From assembly GCF_020991375.1 (NCBI RefSeq), contig NZ_JAJLQZ010000004.1, positions 310,001 through 374,000 on the forward strand: a stretch of DNA of 64,000 nucleotides. The letters run 5' to 3'. The notes below the pieces were generated by a model, which was given only the letters and a program-made list of their open reading frames with translations, was not told the origin of the DNA and ran no database searches. The stretch is from Glycomyces amatae (GTDB lineage: Bacteria; Actinomycetota; Actinomycetes; Mycobacteriales; Micromonosporaceae). Made by a program: the position numbers and the translations under genes. Of the stretch, positions 25,496 through 34,402 are shown piece after piece; positions within the stretch are counted from its first letter, which is position 1, and each line of letters begins with the position of its first letter.

Positions 25496-25840
25496 GCCGC
25501 CACCGGCCTGGGCAACCGAAGCGGCCCGTCGGGTCACGCCGCACTGCGCGGCGGGTGCAGCGCTTCCATCCCGCCCCGCGGGCCCGCGGGGCGCCCTCAC
25601 CTAGGCCAGCGCAATCGGCCGCTGGGGCGGCGTGAGCCTTCGCGGGCGCGGGAGGGCCGCGCGGACCCGCCCGACCGGGGCCGGTAACCGTCTTCCGCCG
25701 CCAGCCTCCACCATTCGCCGCCCGCTGCGACGCGCGTTACGTCACGCTTGGCCCCGAATTCAGCAGATTCCCAGCCCGCGGGGAAATACTGGCCGTGACC
25801 AGGATGTTGCTTTTCCCATCAGGAGGGAAACCCAACCACC
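25496..25840. other. Gene-free spacer between nuoN and htpX
   Basis: The stretch holds a perfect palindrome CCCCGCGGG/CCCGCGGGG (25574-25591) likely to end the nuo transcript, and GGAGGG just ahead of htpX. I see no other gene or RNA. Confidence 0.5.
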
Positions 25841-26704
25841 ATGAAGCACCACAACGGCCTCAAAACGGCGGTGCTGCTGGGCGCGATGTCCGCGCTCGTC
25901 ATCGCCGTCGGCTACGCGCTGGGCGGCTCGACCGGCATCGTCATCGCCGCAGGTATAGCCGTCGGCATGAACGCCTACGCCTACTTCAACTCCGACAAGA
26001 TCGCCCTGCGCGCCATGCGGGCCCGGCCCGTCACCGAGGCGCAGGCCCCGCAGCTGTACGCCATGGTCCGCGAGCTGGCGCAGCGCGCCGGGCAGCCGAT
26101 GCCGCGCCTCTACGTCGCGCCCACGCCGCAGCCGAACGCGTTCGCCACGGGCCGCAACCCCGAGAACGCCGCCGTCGCCGTCACCGAGGGCATCACGCGG
26201 CTGCTCACGCCCGCCGAGCTGCGGGCCGTGATCGGCCACGAGCTGTCGCACGTCTACAACCGCGACATCCTCATCTCCTCGGTCGCCGGGGCGCTCGCCG
26301 GCATCATCACCATGCTCGCGAACCTCGCGATGTTCCTGCCGTTCTTCGCCTCCGACGACGAGGACCGGCCCAACCCGCTCGTCCTGCTGCTCACGATGAT
26401 CCTCGGCCCCCTCGCGGCCGGGCTCATCCAGATGGCCGTCTCGCGCTCGCGCGAGTACGAGGCCGACGCCTCGGGGGCGCGCCTCACCGGCGACCCCCTC
26501 GCCCTGGCCAGCGCCCTGGAGAAGATCTCCGCGGGCGTCGACCGGTTCCCGGCCCGCGCCGACAGCCGCGTCGCCGAGCAGTCGCACCTCATGATCGAGT
26601 CGCCGCTGCGCGGCGGCGGCCTGGCGAGCCTGTTCTCGACCCACCCGCCGACGGCCGAGCGCGTCAGGCGCCTGCGGGAGATGGCCCGCGGCGTCGTCCG
26701 CTGA
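25841..26704 (+). CDS. htpX: HtpX-family membrane zinc metalloprotease
   Basis: A 287-residue M48B protease that degrades misfolded membrane proteins. Two N-terminal helices are followed by the zinc motif HELSH (in [13 protein letters not shown]), two further helices ([30 protein letters not shown]) and the third zinc ligand in SREYEADA. The C-terminal [14 protein letters not shown] is typical of HtpX. The start has a strong GGAGGG site. It stands alone with its own terminator; stress control is likely from family knowledge but no specific site is seen. Confidence 0.94.
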   Translation: MKHHNGLKTAVLLGAMSALVIAVGYALGGSTGIVIAAGIAVGMNAYAYFNSDKIALRAMRARPVTEAQAPQLYAMVRELAQRAGQPMPRLYVAPTPQPNAFATGRNPENAAVAVTEGITRLLTPAELRAVIGHELSHVYNRDILISSVAGALAGIITMLANLAMFLPFFASDDEDRPNPLVLLLTMILGPLAAGLIQMAVSRSREYEADASGARLTGDPLALASALEKISAGVDRFPARADSRVAEQSHLMIESPLRGGGLASLFSTHPPTAERVRRLREMARGVVR

Positions 26705-26720
26705 GGCCCCGGGCACGCGG

Positions 26721-26751
26721 AAAGCCGCACCGGCGAGGCCGGTGCGGCTTT
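26721..26751 (+). terminator. Terminator of htpX
   Basis: A perfect 14-bp stem (26721-26734 / 26738-26751) with a 3-base loop and TTT within the descending arm, 17 bases after the stop. It also faces the convergent DUF2516 gene. Confidence 0.75.
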
Positions 26752-26792
26752 GCGCTGAAGTCAGAAGTCGCCGCGTCGATCGCGACGCCGCG

Positions 26793-27104
26793 TCAGTAGG
26801 CGCTGCCCCCGATGTCCTTGATGCCCGTGCGGACGTCCAGCAGGTACACCAGGGCGGCCGCGATGGAGACGAGGGTGAACAGGATCATCCGCCCGCCGAA
26901 GAGCAGCGCCAGGAGCATGCTGATGGCCAGGAGCCCGATCCAGGCGCCCTTCGAGAGGGTGCCGACCGCGCTGAAGACGTCGGGTTTCTGCACCGCGCAG
27001 TGGATGCAGGCGATCAGGGACAGCAGCGCGCCCCCGTATCCGATGATCATCGAGACCACGCCGCGCACCTCGAAGGCGAACGCGACGGTTGCGAACTCTG
27101 GCAT
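26793..27104 (-). CDS. DUF2516-family small membrane protein
   Basis: A 103-residue protein with three hydrophobic helices (VSMIIGYGGALLSLIACIHCAV, WIGLLAISMLLALLFG, MILFTLVSIAAALVYLLDV) and the pattern of the actinobacterial DUF2516 family, whose function is unknown. ATG 27104 is used; the longer frame upstream overlaps the bS22 gene. It is transcribed in the same direction as bS22, 44 bases downstream. Confidence 0.75.
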   Translation of the reverse strand: MPEFATVAFAFEVRGVVSMIIGYGGALLSLIACIHCAVQKPDVFSAVGTLSKGAWIGLLAISMLLALLFGGRMILFTLVSIAAALVYLLDVRTGIKDIGGSAY

Positions 27105-27148
27105 GTGGCCCAGCCTACCCGCAGGCGCCCGGAAGCCGGTCGCCTCGG

Positions 27149-27250
27149 CTACTTGCCGAGCTTGCGACGCTGAACGCGGGTCTTGCGGAGCAGCTTGCGG
27201 TGCTTCTTCTTCGCCATGCGCTTGCGCCGCTTCTTGATGACCGAGCCCAT
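27149..27250 (-). CDS. Ribosomal protein bS22 (33 residues, AURKAIP1/COX24 type)
   Basis: A very small basic protein starting [19 protein letters not shown] and ending RRKLGK, half Lys/Arg. It matches the 33-residue actinobacterial protein annotated as Rv0500B in Mycobacterium tuberculosis and found bound to the small ribosomal subunit in mycobacteria. GAGGAAG stands before the ATG. Its upstream neighbour is an Rv0500A-like HTH gene, the same order as in mycobacteria, which supports both calls. Confidence 0.93.
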   Translation of the reverse strand: MGSVIKKRRKRMAKKKHRKLLRKTRVQRRKLGK

Positions 27251-27394
27251 AGAGCTTCCTCACAGATGTTCACTAGACAATGTTTCGAGCCCGACCAGCC
27301 TAGCTCGGCCCGCCGGCGGCCCCCTCGCCGGGCGAGTCCGAGCGAAGGCCCCGTCACAGCTCGCGCGTGGCGGGGCCGGCCGGGACGAGCGGGG

Positions 27395-27598
27395 TCACTC
27401 GTCGGTCTGGAGGGCCTCGGAGAGGTAGGTCTTCACGGCGCTCTCGGGGACGCGGAAGGAGCGCCCCACCCGCACCGCCGCGATCTCACCGTTGTGGACG
27501 AGCCGGTACACCGTCATCTTCGAGACGCGCATCAACTCGGCCACTTCCGTCACCGTCAAGAACTTGACCTCGTCGAGGAGGTCCCCGGGTTCGCTCAT
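27395..27598 (-). CDS. Excisionase-type HTH protein (Rv0500A-like)
   Basis: A 67-residue DNA-binding protein made of a single MerR/excisionase winged helix (LTVTEVAELMRVSKMTVYRLVHNG, VRVGRSFRVPESAV). This is a conserved actinobacterial family sited before bS22 and distinct from true phage excisionases. ATG 27598 (MSEPGD) fits family length better than the frame's earlier start at 27634. The upstream spacer 27599-27796 is unusually AT-rich and holds CGTCAC-N5-GTGACG (27714-27730). Confidence 0.85.
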   Translation of the reverse strand: MSEPGDLLDEVKFLTVTEVAELMRVSKMTVYRLVHNGEIAAVRVGRSFRVPESAVKTYLSEALQTDE

Positions 27599-27796
27599 GT
27601 GTCTCACCGTTCTGTCGAGGGCTGTTGCGAGCACTTATGCAAGGACGTGGGGTTGTGTGATGTATTAGAGGTGCGGTGGACGCGAATGCCCATATGAACC
27701 GAAACAAGTCGGTCGTCACTAAGCGTGACGTTGATGTATTTCGATTGGGATGTTGCTCATGTTACGGCAGTCCGCGCCACCCGGCAACACCCGATC

Positions 27797-29509
27797 TCAG
27801 ACGGTCTGGGCGATGAACGCCGTAATCTCCTCCATCAGATCCGCATAGCTCTTGCCGTAGACGGTCTCGGCCGCGTCGACCGCCGGCGTGCCCTCGCGCG
27901 CGGTCAGCCCGAAGAACTCGGCGAACTGGTCGACCCCGTACTCCTCGATGACGTAGTGGACCCCGAGGAACCCGCAGCCGTACTTGCCGGAGCCGGCGAG
28001 CGTGTCGTCGTCGGCGTCCGGCGGGAGGATGTCGGTCTCGCAGCCGCCCTGGTCGACGTAGTCGCGCACGTCCCACATCCGGTCGTAGTCGTCCAGGGCC
28101 CGGTCGCCGTGGTCGATGTACTCGGCGACGCCCTCGACCATCCACCAGGTGTCGTCGGCGTAGCGCTCGGACGGCGAGGCCCACAGGGTCACGGCGTGGC
28201 CGAGCTCGTGGCGGATGACGCTGGTGAGGCCCTCGCCCCAGCCGGTGCGGTCGACGCCCATGACGGTGGCGTAGGTCGAGGGCTGGCGCTGGCCGTCGAT
28301 GGTGCCGGTGAGCGGCAGGGCGAAGCCGAGGACGTCCTCGGAGTCCCAGCCGCTGCCGAACCAGGTGTCGAACTCCTCGTCCGAGGCGATGTAGATGACG
28401 TACCGGTCGGGCTTCTCCCAGTAGGCCCACTCGTCGGCGTTCTCGGCGGCGGCCTCGGAGATCGCCAGGGCCTCCTCGAGGCGGGCCTCCATCCCGACCG
28501 GGACGGCGGTGACGGTGCGCTCGCCGACGGCCGCGACCAGGTCGGTGACCTCCCACGGGTGGGGGCCCTGCCCGAACTCGGAGTCGCCGACCTCGATCAT
28601 GACCATGCCGTCATCGCCCGCGCGCCAGCGCGTGTCGAAGACGATGTCGGCGGCCTTGCAGGTCTCGGCGGGCTCGACGAAGCAGTAGGAGAGCGCCACC
28701 GAGATGTCGTAGAGCGGGACCGCGCCCGAGGAGTCCTCCAGCGGGCCCGAGGTGATCTGGTAGTCGAAGCGGGAGACCTGCATGGAGGTGAGCGACTCGT
28801 ACCGGCCGGTCATCTTCTCGTGCAGGGTGGGGTCGTAGGCGGCGAGCCAGCCCTCGAGGCTGGCGTTGAGCAGCGACTCGGACTGTGCGTCGAGGGTGAG
28901 CTGGGCCTGCTCCTTGAGGTAGGCGAGGATCTCCGACTCGGGCGCGTTCGGTCCGGGGCTGGGGACGGTGCCCTCGCCGGGCTGGACCGCGAGGCCCTCG
29001 ATGGTGCCGGTCTCGGCCGAGGGCGCGGCCGGGCGCCAGCCGTTGACGAGGGCGCCGGCGAAGACGGAGGTGGCGACCAGGAGGACGACGATGAAGACGG
29101 TGGCGAGGCGGGAGCGCCCGCGGTCGGGCCGCGGCGCGTAGTAGGCGAGCGGCCGGGCCGGGCCGGGCCAGGGGGGCATGGCGCTGACCGGGATCGGGCC
29201 GGGCGGGACGGGGCCCTGCGGCGGCATCGGGGCGTGCCCGGGGTGGACGGTGCCGGGCGGGGCCATCTCGACCGGGAGCGCCGAGGGCGGGGCGGTCGGC
29301 TCGGGGAGGGGCGGGCCCGGCGGGGAGGCCTGGGGCATGGCCGCGCCGCCCGGGGCGGCCTGCGGGAGGACCGGTTCGTGCGAGGCGGCGCGCGGCGCCT
29401 CGGGCGCGGACCGCTGGCCGGGCACCAGCGGAGCGGCGTCGGACCGGGGTTCTCCGGTGGGGCCGCGCTCGGAAGAGTCCGGGGTGAAGTCCTCGGGGGC
29501 TTGAGTCAC
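27797..29509 (-). CDS. Single-pass membrane HELGH metallopeptidase (peptidase MA-like)
   Basis: A 570-residue protein with a cytoplasmic Pro-rich N-terminus of about 130 residues, one membrane helix (LATVFIVVLLVATSVFAG, near 136-155) and a large extracytoplasmic part. The gluzincin motif HELGH is at about 434-438, and EGVAEY some 20 residues on supplies the third zinc ligand, as in the peptidase MA-like family. The middle region resembles a low-complexity-free accessory domain I cannot name. Substrate unknown. The gene is flanked by an HTH gene and proline dehydrogenase with no overlap. Confidence 0.8.
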   Translation of the reverse strand: MTQAPEDFTPDSSERGPTGEPRSDAAPLVPGQRSAPEAPRAASHEPVLPQAAPGGAAMPQASPPGPPLPEPTAPPSALPVEMAPPGTVHPGHAPMPPQGPVPPGPIPVSAMPPWPGPARPLAYYAPRPDRGRSRLATVFIVVLLVATSVFAGALVNGWRPAAPSAETGTIEGLAVQPGEGTVPSPGPNAPESEILAYLKEQAQLTLDAQSESLLNASLEGWLAAYDPTLHEKMTGRYESLTSMQVSRFDYQITSGPLEDSSGAVPLYDISVALSYCFVEPAETCKAADIVFDTRWRAGDDGMVMIEVGDSEFGQGPHPWEVTDLVAAVGERTVTAVPVGMEARLEEALAISEAAAENADEWAYWEKPDRYVIYIASDEEFDTWFGSGWDSEDVLGFALPLTGTIDGQRQPSTYATVMGVDRTGWGEGLTSVIRHELGHAVTLWASPSERYADDTWWMVEGVAEYIDHGDRALDDYDRMWDVRDYVDQGGCETDILPPDADDDTLAGSGKYGCGFLGVHYVIEEYGVDQFAEFFGLTAREGTPAVDAAETVYGKSYADLMEEITAFIAQTV

Positions 29510-29627
29510 GCTCGCAACTGTAGTCCCCGATCGCTACCCGCGCGAGACGCGAGGAGGGCTGGTGCGCTGGGCGTCCATGCCGCGGCGGCGGGCCGGGGAG
29601 CGGTCCCCGGCCCGCGCCGGGCGGCCG

Positions 29628-30548
29628 CTAAGACTTGGTCCACAGTGACCGGGCGAAGACCGCCAGGTTGGCCGGGCGCTCGGCCATGCGGCGCATGAGG
29701 TAGCCGTACCACTGGTCGCCGTAGGGGACGTAGACGCGCATCCGGTAGCCCTCGGCCGCGAGCCGCAGCTGCTCGGCGGGGCGGATGCCGTAGAGCATCT
29801 GGAACTCGAAGGAGTCCTTGTCGCGGTCGTACCAGCGGGCGCGGTCGATGCCGATCTCGATCAGGCGCGGGTCGTGGGTGGCGAGCATCGGGTAGCCCTC
29901 GCCGGCCATGAGGGCGTTGATGCAGCGCACGTAGGAGCGGTCGACGTCGAGGCCGCGCTGGTAGGCGACGGACTCGGGCTCCTTGTAGGCGCCCTTGCAC
30001 AGGCGGATGCGCGACTTGGGGGCCGCGTGGGCCTTGCAGTCGTCCTCGGTGCGGCGCAGGTAGGCCTGGAGCACCGCGCCGGTGGACGCGTGGTCCTCGC
30101 GGAGGCGCTGGACGATCTCCAGGGTGGAGTCGGTGACGGTGTGGTCCTCCATGTCGACGGTGACCGTGGTCCCGGCGTCGGCGGCGGCCTCGCAGATGTC
30201 GCGGGCGCGGTCGTAGGCGAGCTCGGCGTCGATGCGCTGGCCGAGGGCGGAGAGCTTGACGCTGACCTCGGCGGACGCGGACAGGCCCTCGTCCTTGAGC
30301 GCGGCGAGGAGGCCCAGGTACTCGTCGCGGGTGGCGTCGGCCTGCTCGACGACGACGGTGTCCTCGCCGAGGTAGTCGAGCGTGGCGAGCAGCCCGTCCG
30401 CGGCGAGGCTCCGGGTCGCGGCGACCGCGTGGGCCGTGGTCTCCCCCGCCACGTAGCGGCGGACGAGCGACCGCGTCACCGGCGCGGTGCCGACGAGCCG
30501 CTCGATCTTCGACGACCGGGCGGCGGCGAGAATGACAGAACGCAGCAT
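29628..30548 (-). CDS. Proline dehydrogenase, monofunctional
   Basis: A 306-residue FAD-dependent enzyme that oxidises proline to pyrroline-5-carboxylate. Barrel motifs include EVSVKLSALG, DMEDHTVTD, LCKGAYKEP and a C-terminal YGYLMRRMAER, the RRxxE element that binds the proline carboxylate. Length matches single-domain actinobacterial ProDH rather than PutA. The P5C dehydrogenase partner is not adjacent here. ATG 30548 fits the family start MLRSVILAAARS. Confidence 0.93.
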   Translation of the reverse strand: MLRSVILAAARSSKIERLVGTAPVTRSLVRRYVAGETTAHAVAATRSLAADGLLATLDYLGEDTVVVEQADATRDEYLGLLAALKDEGLSASAEVSVKLSALGQRIDAELAYDRARDICEAAADAGTTVTVDMEDHTVTDSTLEIVQRLREDHASTGAVLQAYLRRTEDDCKAHAAPKSRIRLCKGAYKEPESVAYQRGLDVDRSYVRCINALMAGEGYPMLATHDPRLIEIGIDRARWYDRDKDSFEFQMLYGIRPAEQLRLAAEGYRMRVYVPYGDQWYGYLMRRMAERPANLAVFARSLWTKS

Positions 30549-30612
30549 GAGTGCAGCGTAACCGCCGCCCGCCGGATATCAGGTCACGGTGGCATAACAC
30601 GTGCGCCGCGAC

Positions 30613-30673
30613 ATTGGAAACCAAGCCTTGGAAGCAGAGTGATGCTCTGCTTCCAAGGCGGTTCCTCCATGGC
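30613..30673. repeat. Dispersed repeat copy D with a 14-bp hairpin
   Basis: CCTTGGAAGCAGAG (30626-30639) and CTCTGCTTCCAAGG (30645-30658) form a perfect 14-bp stem round TGATG. Outer bases ATTGGAAACC and GGTTCCTCCAT pair imperfectly. The shared TTGGAAACC...GGCGG...TGGC order links it to the copies within nuoK and nuoM. Here it is intergenic and may also terminate the glycosyltransferase operon. Confidence 0.6.
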
Positions 30674-30731
30674 ACCCGCGTTCTCCCCGGCCGAGAGGCG
30701 GGTTTCACGGGGTTCGCCCCGTTCGGCCGGG

Positions 30732-31346
30732 CTACAGCGTCGCGTACCGCCGGCTCCCGGCCGCCGGGGGCCCGTCCGGGGCCGCGACCGGCCGGTCCTC
30801 GTAGACGCGGCGGTCCGCGGCGCGGGTGACCTCCAGGCCCGGGTACCGCTTGGCGATGGCCCAGCCGAGCGGGATCGCCGCCTCGTCCATGCAGATGACG
30901 CGGGCCGCCCCGGCCAGATCGAGGCGGCCGAGCCGCCGCACCGCCACCGGCGTGAGCACCTGGTGCCGGAGGGGCCGGTAGACGCGCCAGAACACGTGCT
31001 TGCGGAGCTTCCCGGCGACCTTGCGGTGGACCCGCGCCGCCGAGCCCGCCCCGGGGACGCGCCCCTGGAGCCGGCGGAGCAGGCCGCCGGGGAGCCGTTC
31101 GACGAGCGCCACGTACGCCCACAGGAGCGGGAGCCGGTTCTCGGCGCGGCCGAGCGAGTACACGTCGATCGACGGGTGGAGCCTCGGCGCCCGGCGCCAG
31201 CCCTGGCCGTCGGCGACGACCGCCTGGACCTCGACGCCGCGCTCGCTCACGTACTCGGCGTAGCCGTTGGCGCGCGTGACGCCCGAGGTGCGGTACAGCA
31301 GCAGCACCACCCGCTCCGGCGGGGCCGCGGTCGGTGCCGTCGTCAC
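30732..31346 (-). CDS. Putative GT-B N-terminal half protein (unknown)
   Basis: A 204-residue protein starting VVLLLYRTSGVTRANG with a Rossmann-like first half and an Arg-rich centre (GGLLRRLQGRVPGAGS), ending without the donor-binding half of a glycosyltransferase. It resembles the 179-residue protein encoded at 32670-33209, so the two seem to be paralogues. It is last in a five-gene operon; GTG 31346 overlaps the preceding stop. It could be an accessory or scaffold for the surrounding glycosyltransferases (inference), or a degenerate enzyme. Confidence 0.6.
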   Translation of the reverse strand: MTTAPTAAPPERVVLLLYRTSGVTRANGYAEYVSERGVEVQAVVADGQGWRRAPRLHPSIDVYSLGRAENRLPLLWAYVALVERLPGGLLRRLQGRVPGAGSAARVHRKVAGKLRKHVFWRVYRPLRHQVLTPVAVRRLGRLDLAGAARVICMDEAAIPLGWAIAKRYPGLEVTRAADRRVYEDRPVAAPDGPPAAGSRRYATL

Positions 31347-32680
31347 TGCCCGCTCCTTCCGGCCACCAGATCGCGGCAGCGCCGTTCGAAGGGCGCCAAG
31401 GCCCGGTAGCGGGTGAAGGAGGCCGCGTAGCGCCGGGCCTCGGCGGCCGCGTCCGGGTCGGCCTTCCTGGCGGCGTCGCCGGCCTCGGCCATCGCGGCGG
31501 CGACCTCGGCCGGGTCGAGGCTCGCGGGGGCGAACCAGAGGGGGTAGTCGCGCAGCAGCTCCTCGGCCGCGCAGCCGCGCTCGTGCACCGAGACGATCGG
31601 CCGCCCGGTGGCCATGTACTCGAAGATCTTCCCCGAGGTCACGTACTTCGAGCCGCCGGCGAGGAACACGAGCACGTCGCTGTCGGCGTAGGCGCGGCCG
31701 ATCTCGGCCTTGGAGACCGGGCCGCGGATGCGGACGCCGTCGGGCAGCTCGTCGAGGCCGAGCCGGCCGCGGAGCCGGGACTCGGAACCGGAGAAGAACC
31801 CGATGTGGCCGTAGAGGTCCAGGCTGCTGCCCGCGTGGCGGGTCTCGCGGTTGACGCGGTCGAAGCCCTCGACCATGGCCTCGATGGGCTGCGCCCCGGT
31901 GAGCGTGCCGACATAGGCGAAGGAGAGGGGGCGGTCCCCGTCGGCGGCCGCCGCGGGGACCTCCGGCAGGACGTCGGGGTCCCAGCCGTTGAGGACCACG
32001 TGCATCCGGTCGGCGGCCTTCGGGTAGCGCTCGGCGTGCCAGGAGCGCAGCGCCTCGTTGACGAACAGCGCCTCGGCGGCGCCTTCGAGGAGGCGCCGCT
32101 CCCACTTCCAGGCCCGGTGGCCCCTCGGGAACGCGTCGGCGTTGGCGAACAGGTCGAGCGTCCACGAGTCCCGGTAGTCCACGATGTACGGCACGCCCGT
32201 GCGGCGGCCGAGCTCGTAGGCGGCGCCGAACGCCGCGAACGGGTTCCCGGTGGCGATCACGAGGTCGAACGGGCGCTCCGCGTGGAGCCGCAGCCCCTCC
32301 GCCGCCGCGGCCTCGCCCCAGGAGGCGTAGCGGTCGGGGAACGCGAAGCGCTGCCTCCACTCGTGCCAGCGCTTGGCCAGGAACGGGAAGTTGCCGCGGA
32401 AGCGGCCGAAGGCGCGGATGTCGGTCTCCCACGGAAAGTTGTCGAGTTCGGGGCTGACGGTGCGGATCCTCGGGTCCACGGTGGCCTCCAGCTCGTCGTC
32501 GGTGGAGCCGACGACGTCGGTGAGGAACCACTGCGGAGCGCGCGCCACGGTCACGTCCCAGCCGGCCTCCGCGAAGTAGTTGGCGGTCGCGCGGGCCCGG
32601 TAGACCCCGCTCGCGCGCGATGGCGGGAAGTAGAAGGCCAGGTAGAGCACCCTGGGTCTGGTCGGCTGCTCATCGTTCAT
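31343..32680 (-). CDS. Glycosyltransferase, GT4 family
   Basis: A 445-residue GT-B enzyme. The N-terminal acceptor half begins VLYLAFYFPPSRASG; the nucleotide-sugar half has SFAYVGTLTG and SGKIFEYMATGRPIVS, with the Glu that contacts the donor. It would transfer an activated sugar to a surface-polymer intermediate on the cytoplasmic face. It overlaps both neighbours (11 bp upstream, 4 bp downstream), so it belongs to the operon running from 35943 to 30732. Donor and acceptor cannot be assigned. Confidence 0.87.
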   Translation of the reverse strand: MNDEQPTRPRVLYLAFYFPPSRASGVYRARATANYFAEAGWDVTVARAPQWFLTDVVGSTDDELEATVDPRIRTVSPELDNFPWETDIRAFGRFRGNFPFLAKRWHEWRQRFAFPDRYASWGEAAAAEGLRLHAERPFDLVIATGNPFAAFGAAYELGRRTGVPYIVDYRDSWTLDLFANADAFPRGHRAWKWERRLLEGAAEALFVNEALRSWHAERYPKAADRMHVVLNGWDPDVLPEVPAAAADGDRPLSFAYVGTLTGAQPIEAMVEGFDRVNRETRHAGSSLDLYGHIGFFSGSESRLRGRLGLDELPDGVRIRGPVSKAEIGRAYADSDVLVFLAGGSKYVTSGKIFEYMATGRPIVSVHERGCAAEELLRDYPLWFAPASLDPAEVAAAMAEAGDAARKADPDAAAEARRYAASFTRYRALAPFERRCRDLVAGRSGQ

Positions 32681-33209
32681 CGGTACCGCCTCCGATGGGC
32701 TCGTATGCGTAGGTGGTGCGGGTCCGGGGCCGCTCCGCGAGGAAGTCGGGGACGAAGTCGACGGCGAGCTCGAGGGCCGACGGTTCGCACAGGACCAGCC
32801 AGTCCGGCGCCGACGATCGCAGCGCGTCGCGGACGCGGTCGAGCCGGTACGGTTCGCGCAGCGCCTCGGTCGCGCGCTTGCGGCGGCGTTTCAGCGGGTT
32901 GACGACGATCCGCTTCCAAAGGCGGGCGGCCTTCGCGGCGGGGCCGCGCAGCGGGCCGCGGCCGAGGCGGCGCAGGACGCCGAGGGGAAGGCGGCGGGTC
33001 AGGAGCGCGGTCGAGCGGCGTTCGGGGACGACGATGGCGTTCGCGCGGAGCCATGCGACCTCGACGCGGGGGTCGAGGTCCCAGCCGTCCCGCTTCGTCC
33101 CGGCCTCGGCGACCAGGAGCACCCGGTGGCCGTCGGCGAGGGCGCGGCGGGTCTCGACCGCGACGGCCCGCTTCCGCTTGGCGCGCGGCGCGATGAAGAG
33201 GACGTTCAC
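32670..33209 (-). CDS. Putative GT-B N-terminal half protein (unknown)
   Basis: A 179-residue protein, NVLFIAPRAKRKRAVAVET onward, with one Rossmann-like half, a very basic centre (RLWKRIVVNPLKRRRK) and a closing segment PDWLVLCEPSALELAVDF that parallels ARVICMDEAAIPLGWAI in the 204-residue protein of the same operon. It lacks the C-terminal donor domain of a full glycosyltransferase. GTG 33209 overlaps the upstream stop (GTGA). Function unknown. Confidence 0.6.
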   Translation of the reverse strand: MNVLFIAPRAKRKRAVAVETRRALADGHRVLLVAEAGTKRDGWDLDPRVEVAWLRANAIVVPERRSTALLTRRLPLGVLRRLGRGPLRGPAAKAARLWKRIVVNPLKRRRKRATEALREPYRLDRVRDALRSSAPDWLVLCEPSALELAVDFVPDFLAERPRTRTTYAYEPIGGGTDER

Positions 33210-34402
33210 GGGCGGTCTCCGAACCAGATCCGGTGGTGGTGGGCGGCGACGGCCTCGTAGGAGTACTTGGCGCGCACGTGCTCCCGGGCGGCCTCGAGGT
33301 CGACCTTGTGCGGGTACCGGTCGCGCAGCGACCAGTAGGCGTCGGCGAAGGCGGCGGGGTCGTCGACGACGTCGACCAGCTGCCCGGCGTCGTCCTCGAT
33401 CCCGGAGAGGACCTGGTCGGAGCCGCCCGAGCGGGACACCAGCACCGGAGTGCCCGCGGCGAGGGCCTCGACCACGACCACGCCGAACGTCTCGTGGCGG
33501 CTGGTGTGGACGAGCAGGTCGTGGTCGGCCATGAGCGAGGGGATCTCGCCGGGGTCGACCGCGCCGACGAAGTCCACCGCGTCGTCCACGCCCAGTTCGA
33601 CGCTGAGCGCTTCGAGCGGGCGGCGCAGCTCGCCCTCCCCGGCGATGGTGAGGGTGAGCGCGGGGTCCCCGGCGCGGCAGTCCGCGAAGGCGCGCAGCAG
33701 GTGGTCGATCCGTTTGCGTTCGATCAGGCCCGCCACCGACAGCCACCGGCGCAGCTCGGCGGGTCGCCGTTCGCGGCGCGAGGAGAAGTCGATCGGGTTG
33801 GCGATGTAGGAGAGCTTGCCCGCGTGGTGCGGGAAGACCTCGCCGATGAGCCGGTGCAGCGGTTCGCCGACGACGAAGAGCCCGGCGGTCCGGTGCAGGA
33901 TCTCGTCGTAGAGGGCGCGCGCGTCGGGCTGGTCGAGCACCTCCTGCAGGAAGGAGGAGTGCTCGGTCATGTAGACCTCGGTGCCGGGCAGGCAGTGCTC
34001 CAGGGCGGCGTAGCCGCCGAGCATCGGGACGTGCGCGTGGATCACGTCGGCCTCGATCGGCCTGCCGCCCAGGGCGACACCGAGCCATTCGGCGTACCTG
34101 CGGGAGTGGAGGGCGTGGTCGGGGTTGCGTTCGACGGCGGCCGGCACCCGGTACAGGACCGCTCCGGCCACGGCGGGGGCCGGGGCGAACGCGCGCTGCA
34201 GCAGCCTCCGGTGGAGGTCCCTGACCCGGCGGAGCCGCTCGGGCTCCCCGGTCACGGCCCAGCCGTCGACGTGGTAGACGTCGACGCCGTCGAGTCCGGG
34301 GGCGACGGCCTCGACCATCGCCTGCACGAACGAGCCCCGGTAGGGGCGCTGGGCGTCGGGGTACCAGGGCGTCACCACCGCCACCCGGCGCCCGGCGCTC
34401 AC
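33206..34402 (-). CDS. Glycosyltransferase, GT4 family
   Basis: A 398-residue GT-B retaining-type glycosyltransferase. HAHVPMLGG lies in the acceptor half; the donor half carries SVAGLIERKRIDHLLRAF and SRHETFGVVVVEAL with the EX7E motif. GTG 34402 overlaps the stop of the previous operon gene. It is predicted to build a cell-surface glycan with its neighbours. Confidence 0.88.
   Translation of the reverse strand: MSAGRRVAVVTPWYPDAQRPYRGSFVQAMVEAVAPGLDGVDVYHVDGWAVTGEPERLRRVRDLHRRLLQRAFAPAPAVAGAVLYRVPAAVERNPDHALHSRRYAEWLGVALGGRPIEADVIHAHVPMLGGYAALEHCLPGTEVYMTEHSSFLQEVLDQPDARALYDEILHRTAGLFVVGEPLHRLIGEVFPHHAGKLSYIANPIDFSSRRERRPAELRRWLSVAGLIERKRIDHLLRAFADCRAGDPALTLTIAGEGELRRPLEALSVELGVDDAVDFVGAVDPGEIPSLMADHDLLVHTSRHETFGVVVVEALAAGTPVLVSRSGGSDQVLSGIEDDAGQLVDVVDDPAAFADAYWSLRDRYPHKVDLEAAREHVRAKYSYEAVAAHHHRIWFGDRP

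Noticed and set aside
27395..27598. A phage excisionase
   Set aside because: Despite the excisionase-type helix-turn-helix, its place before the bS22 gene is the conserved chromosomal Rv0500A arrangement.
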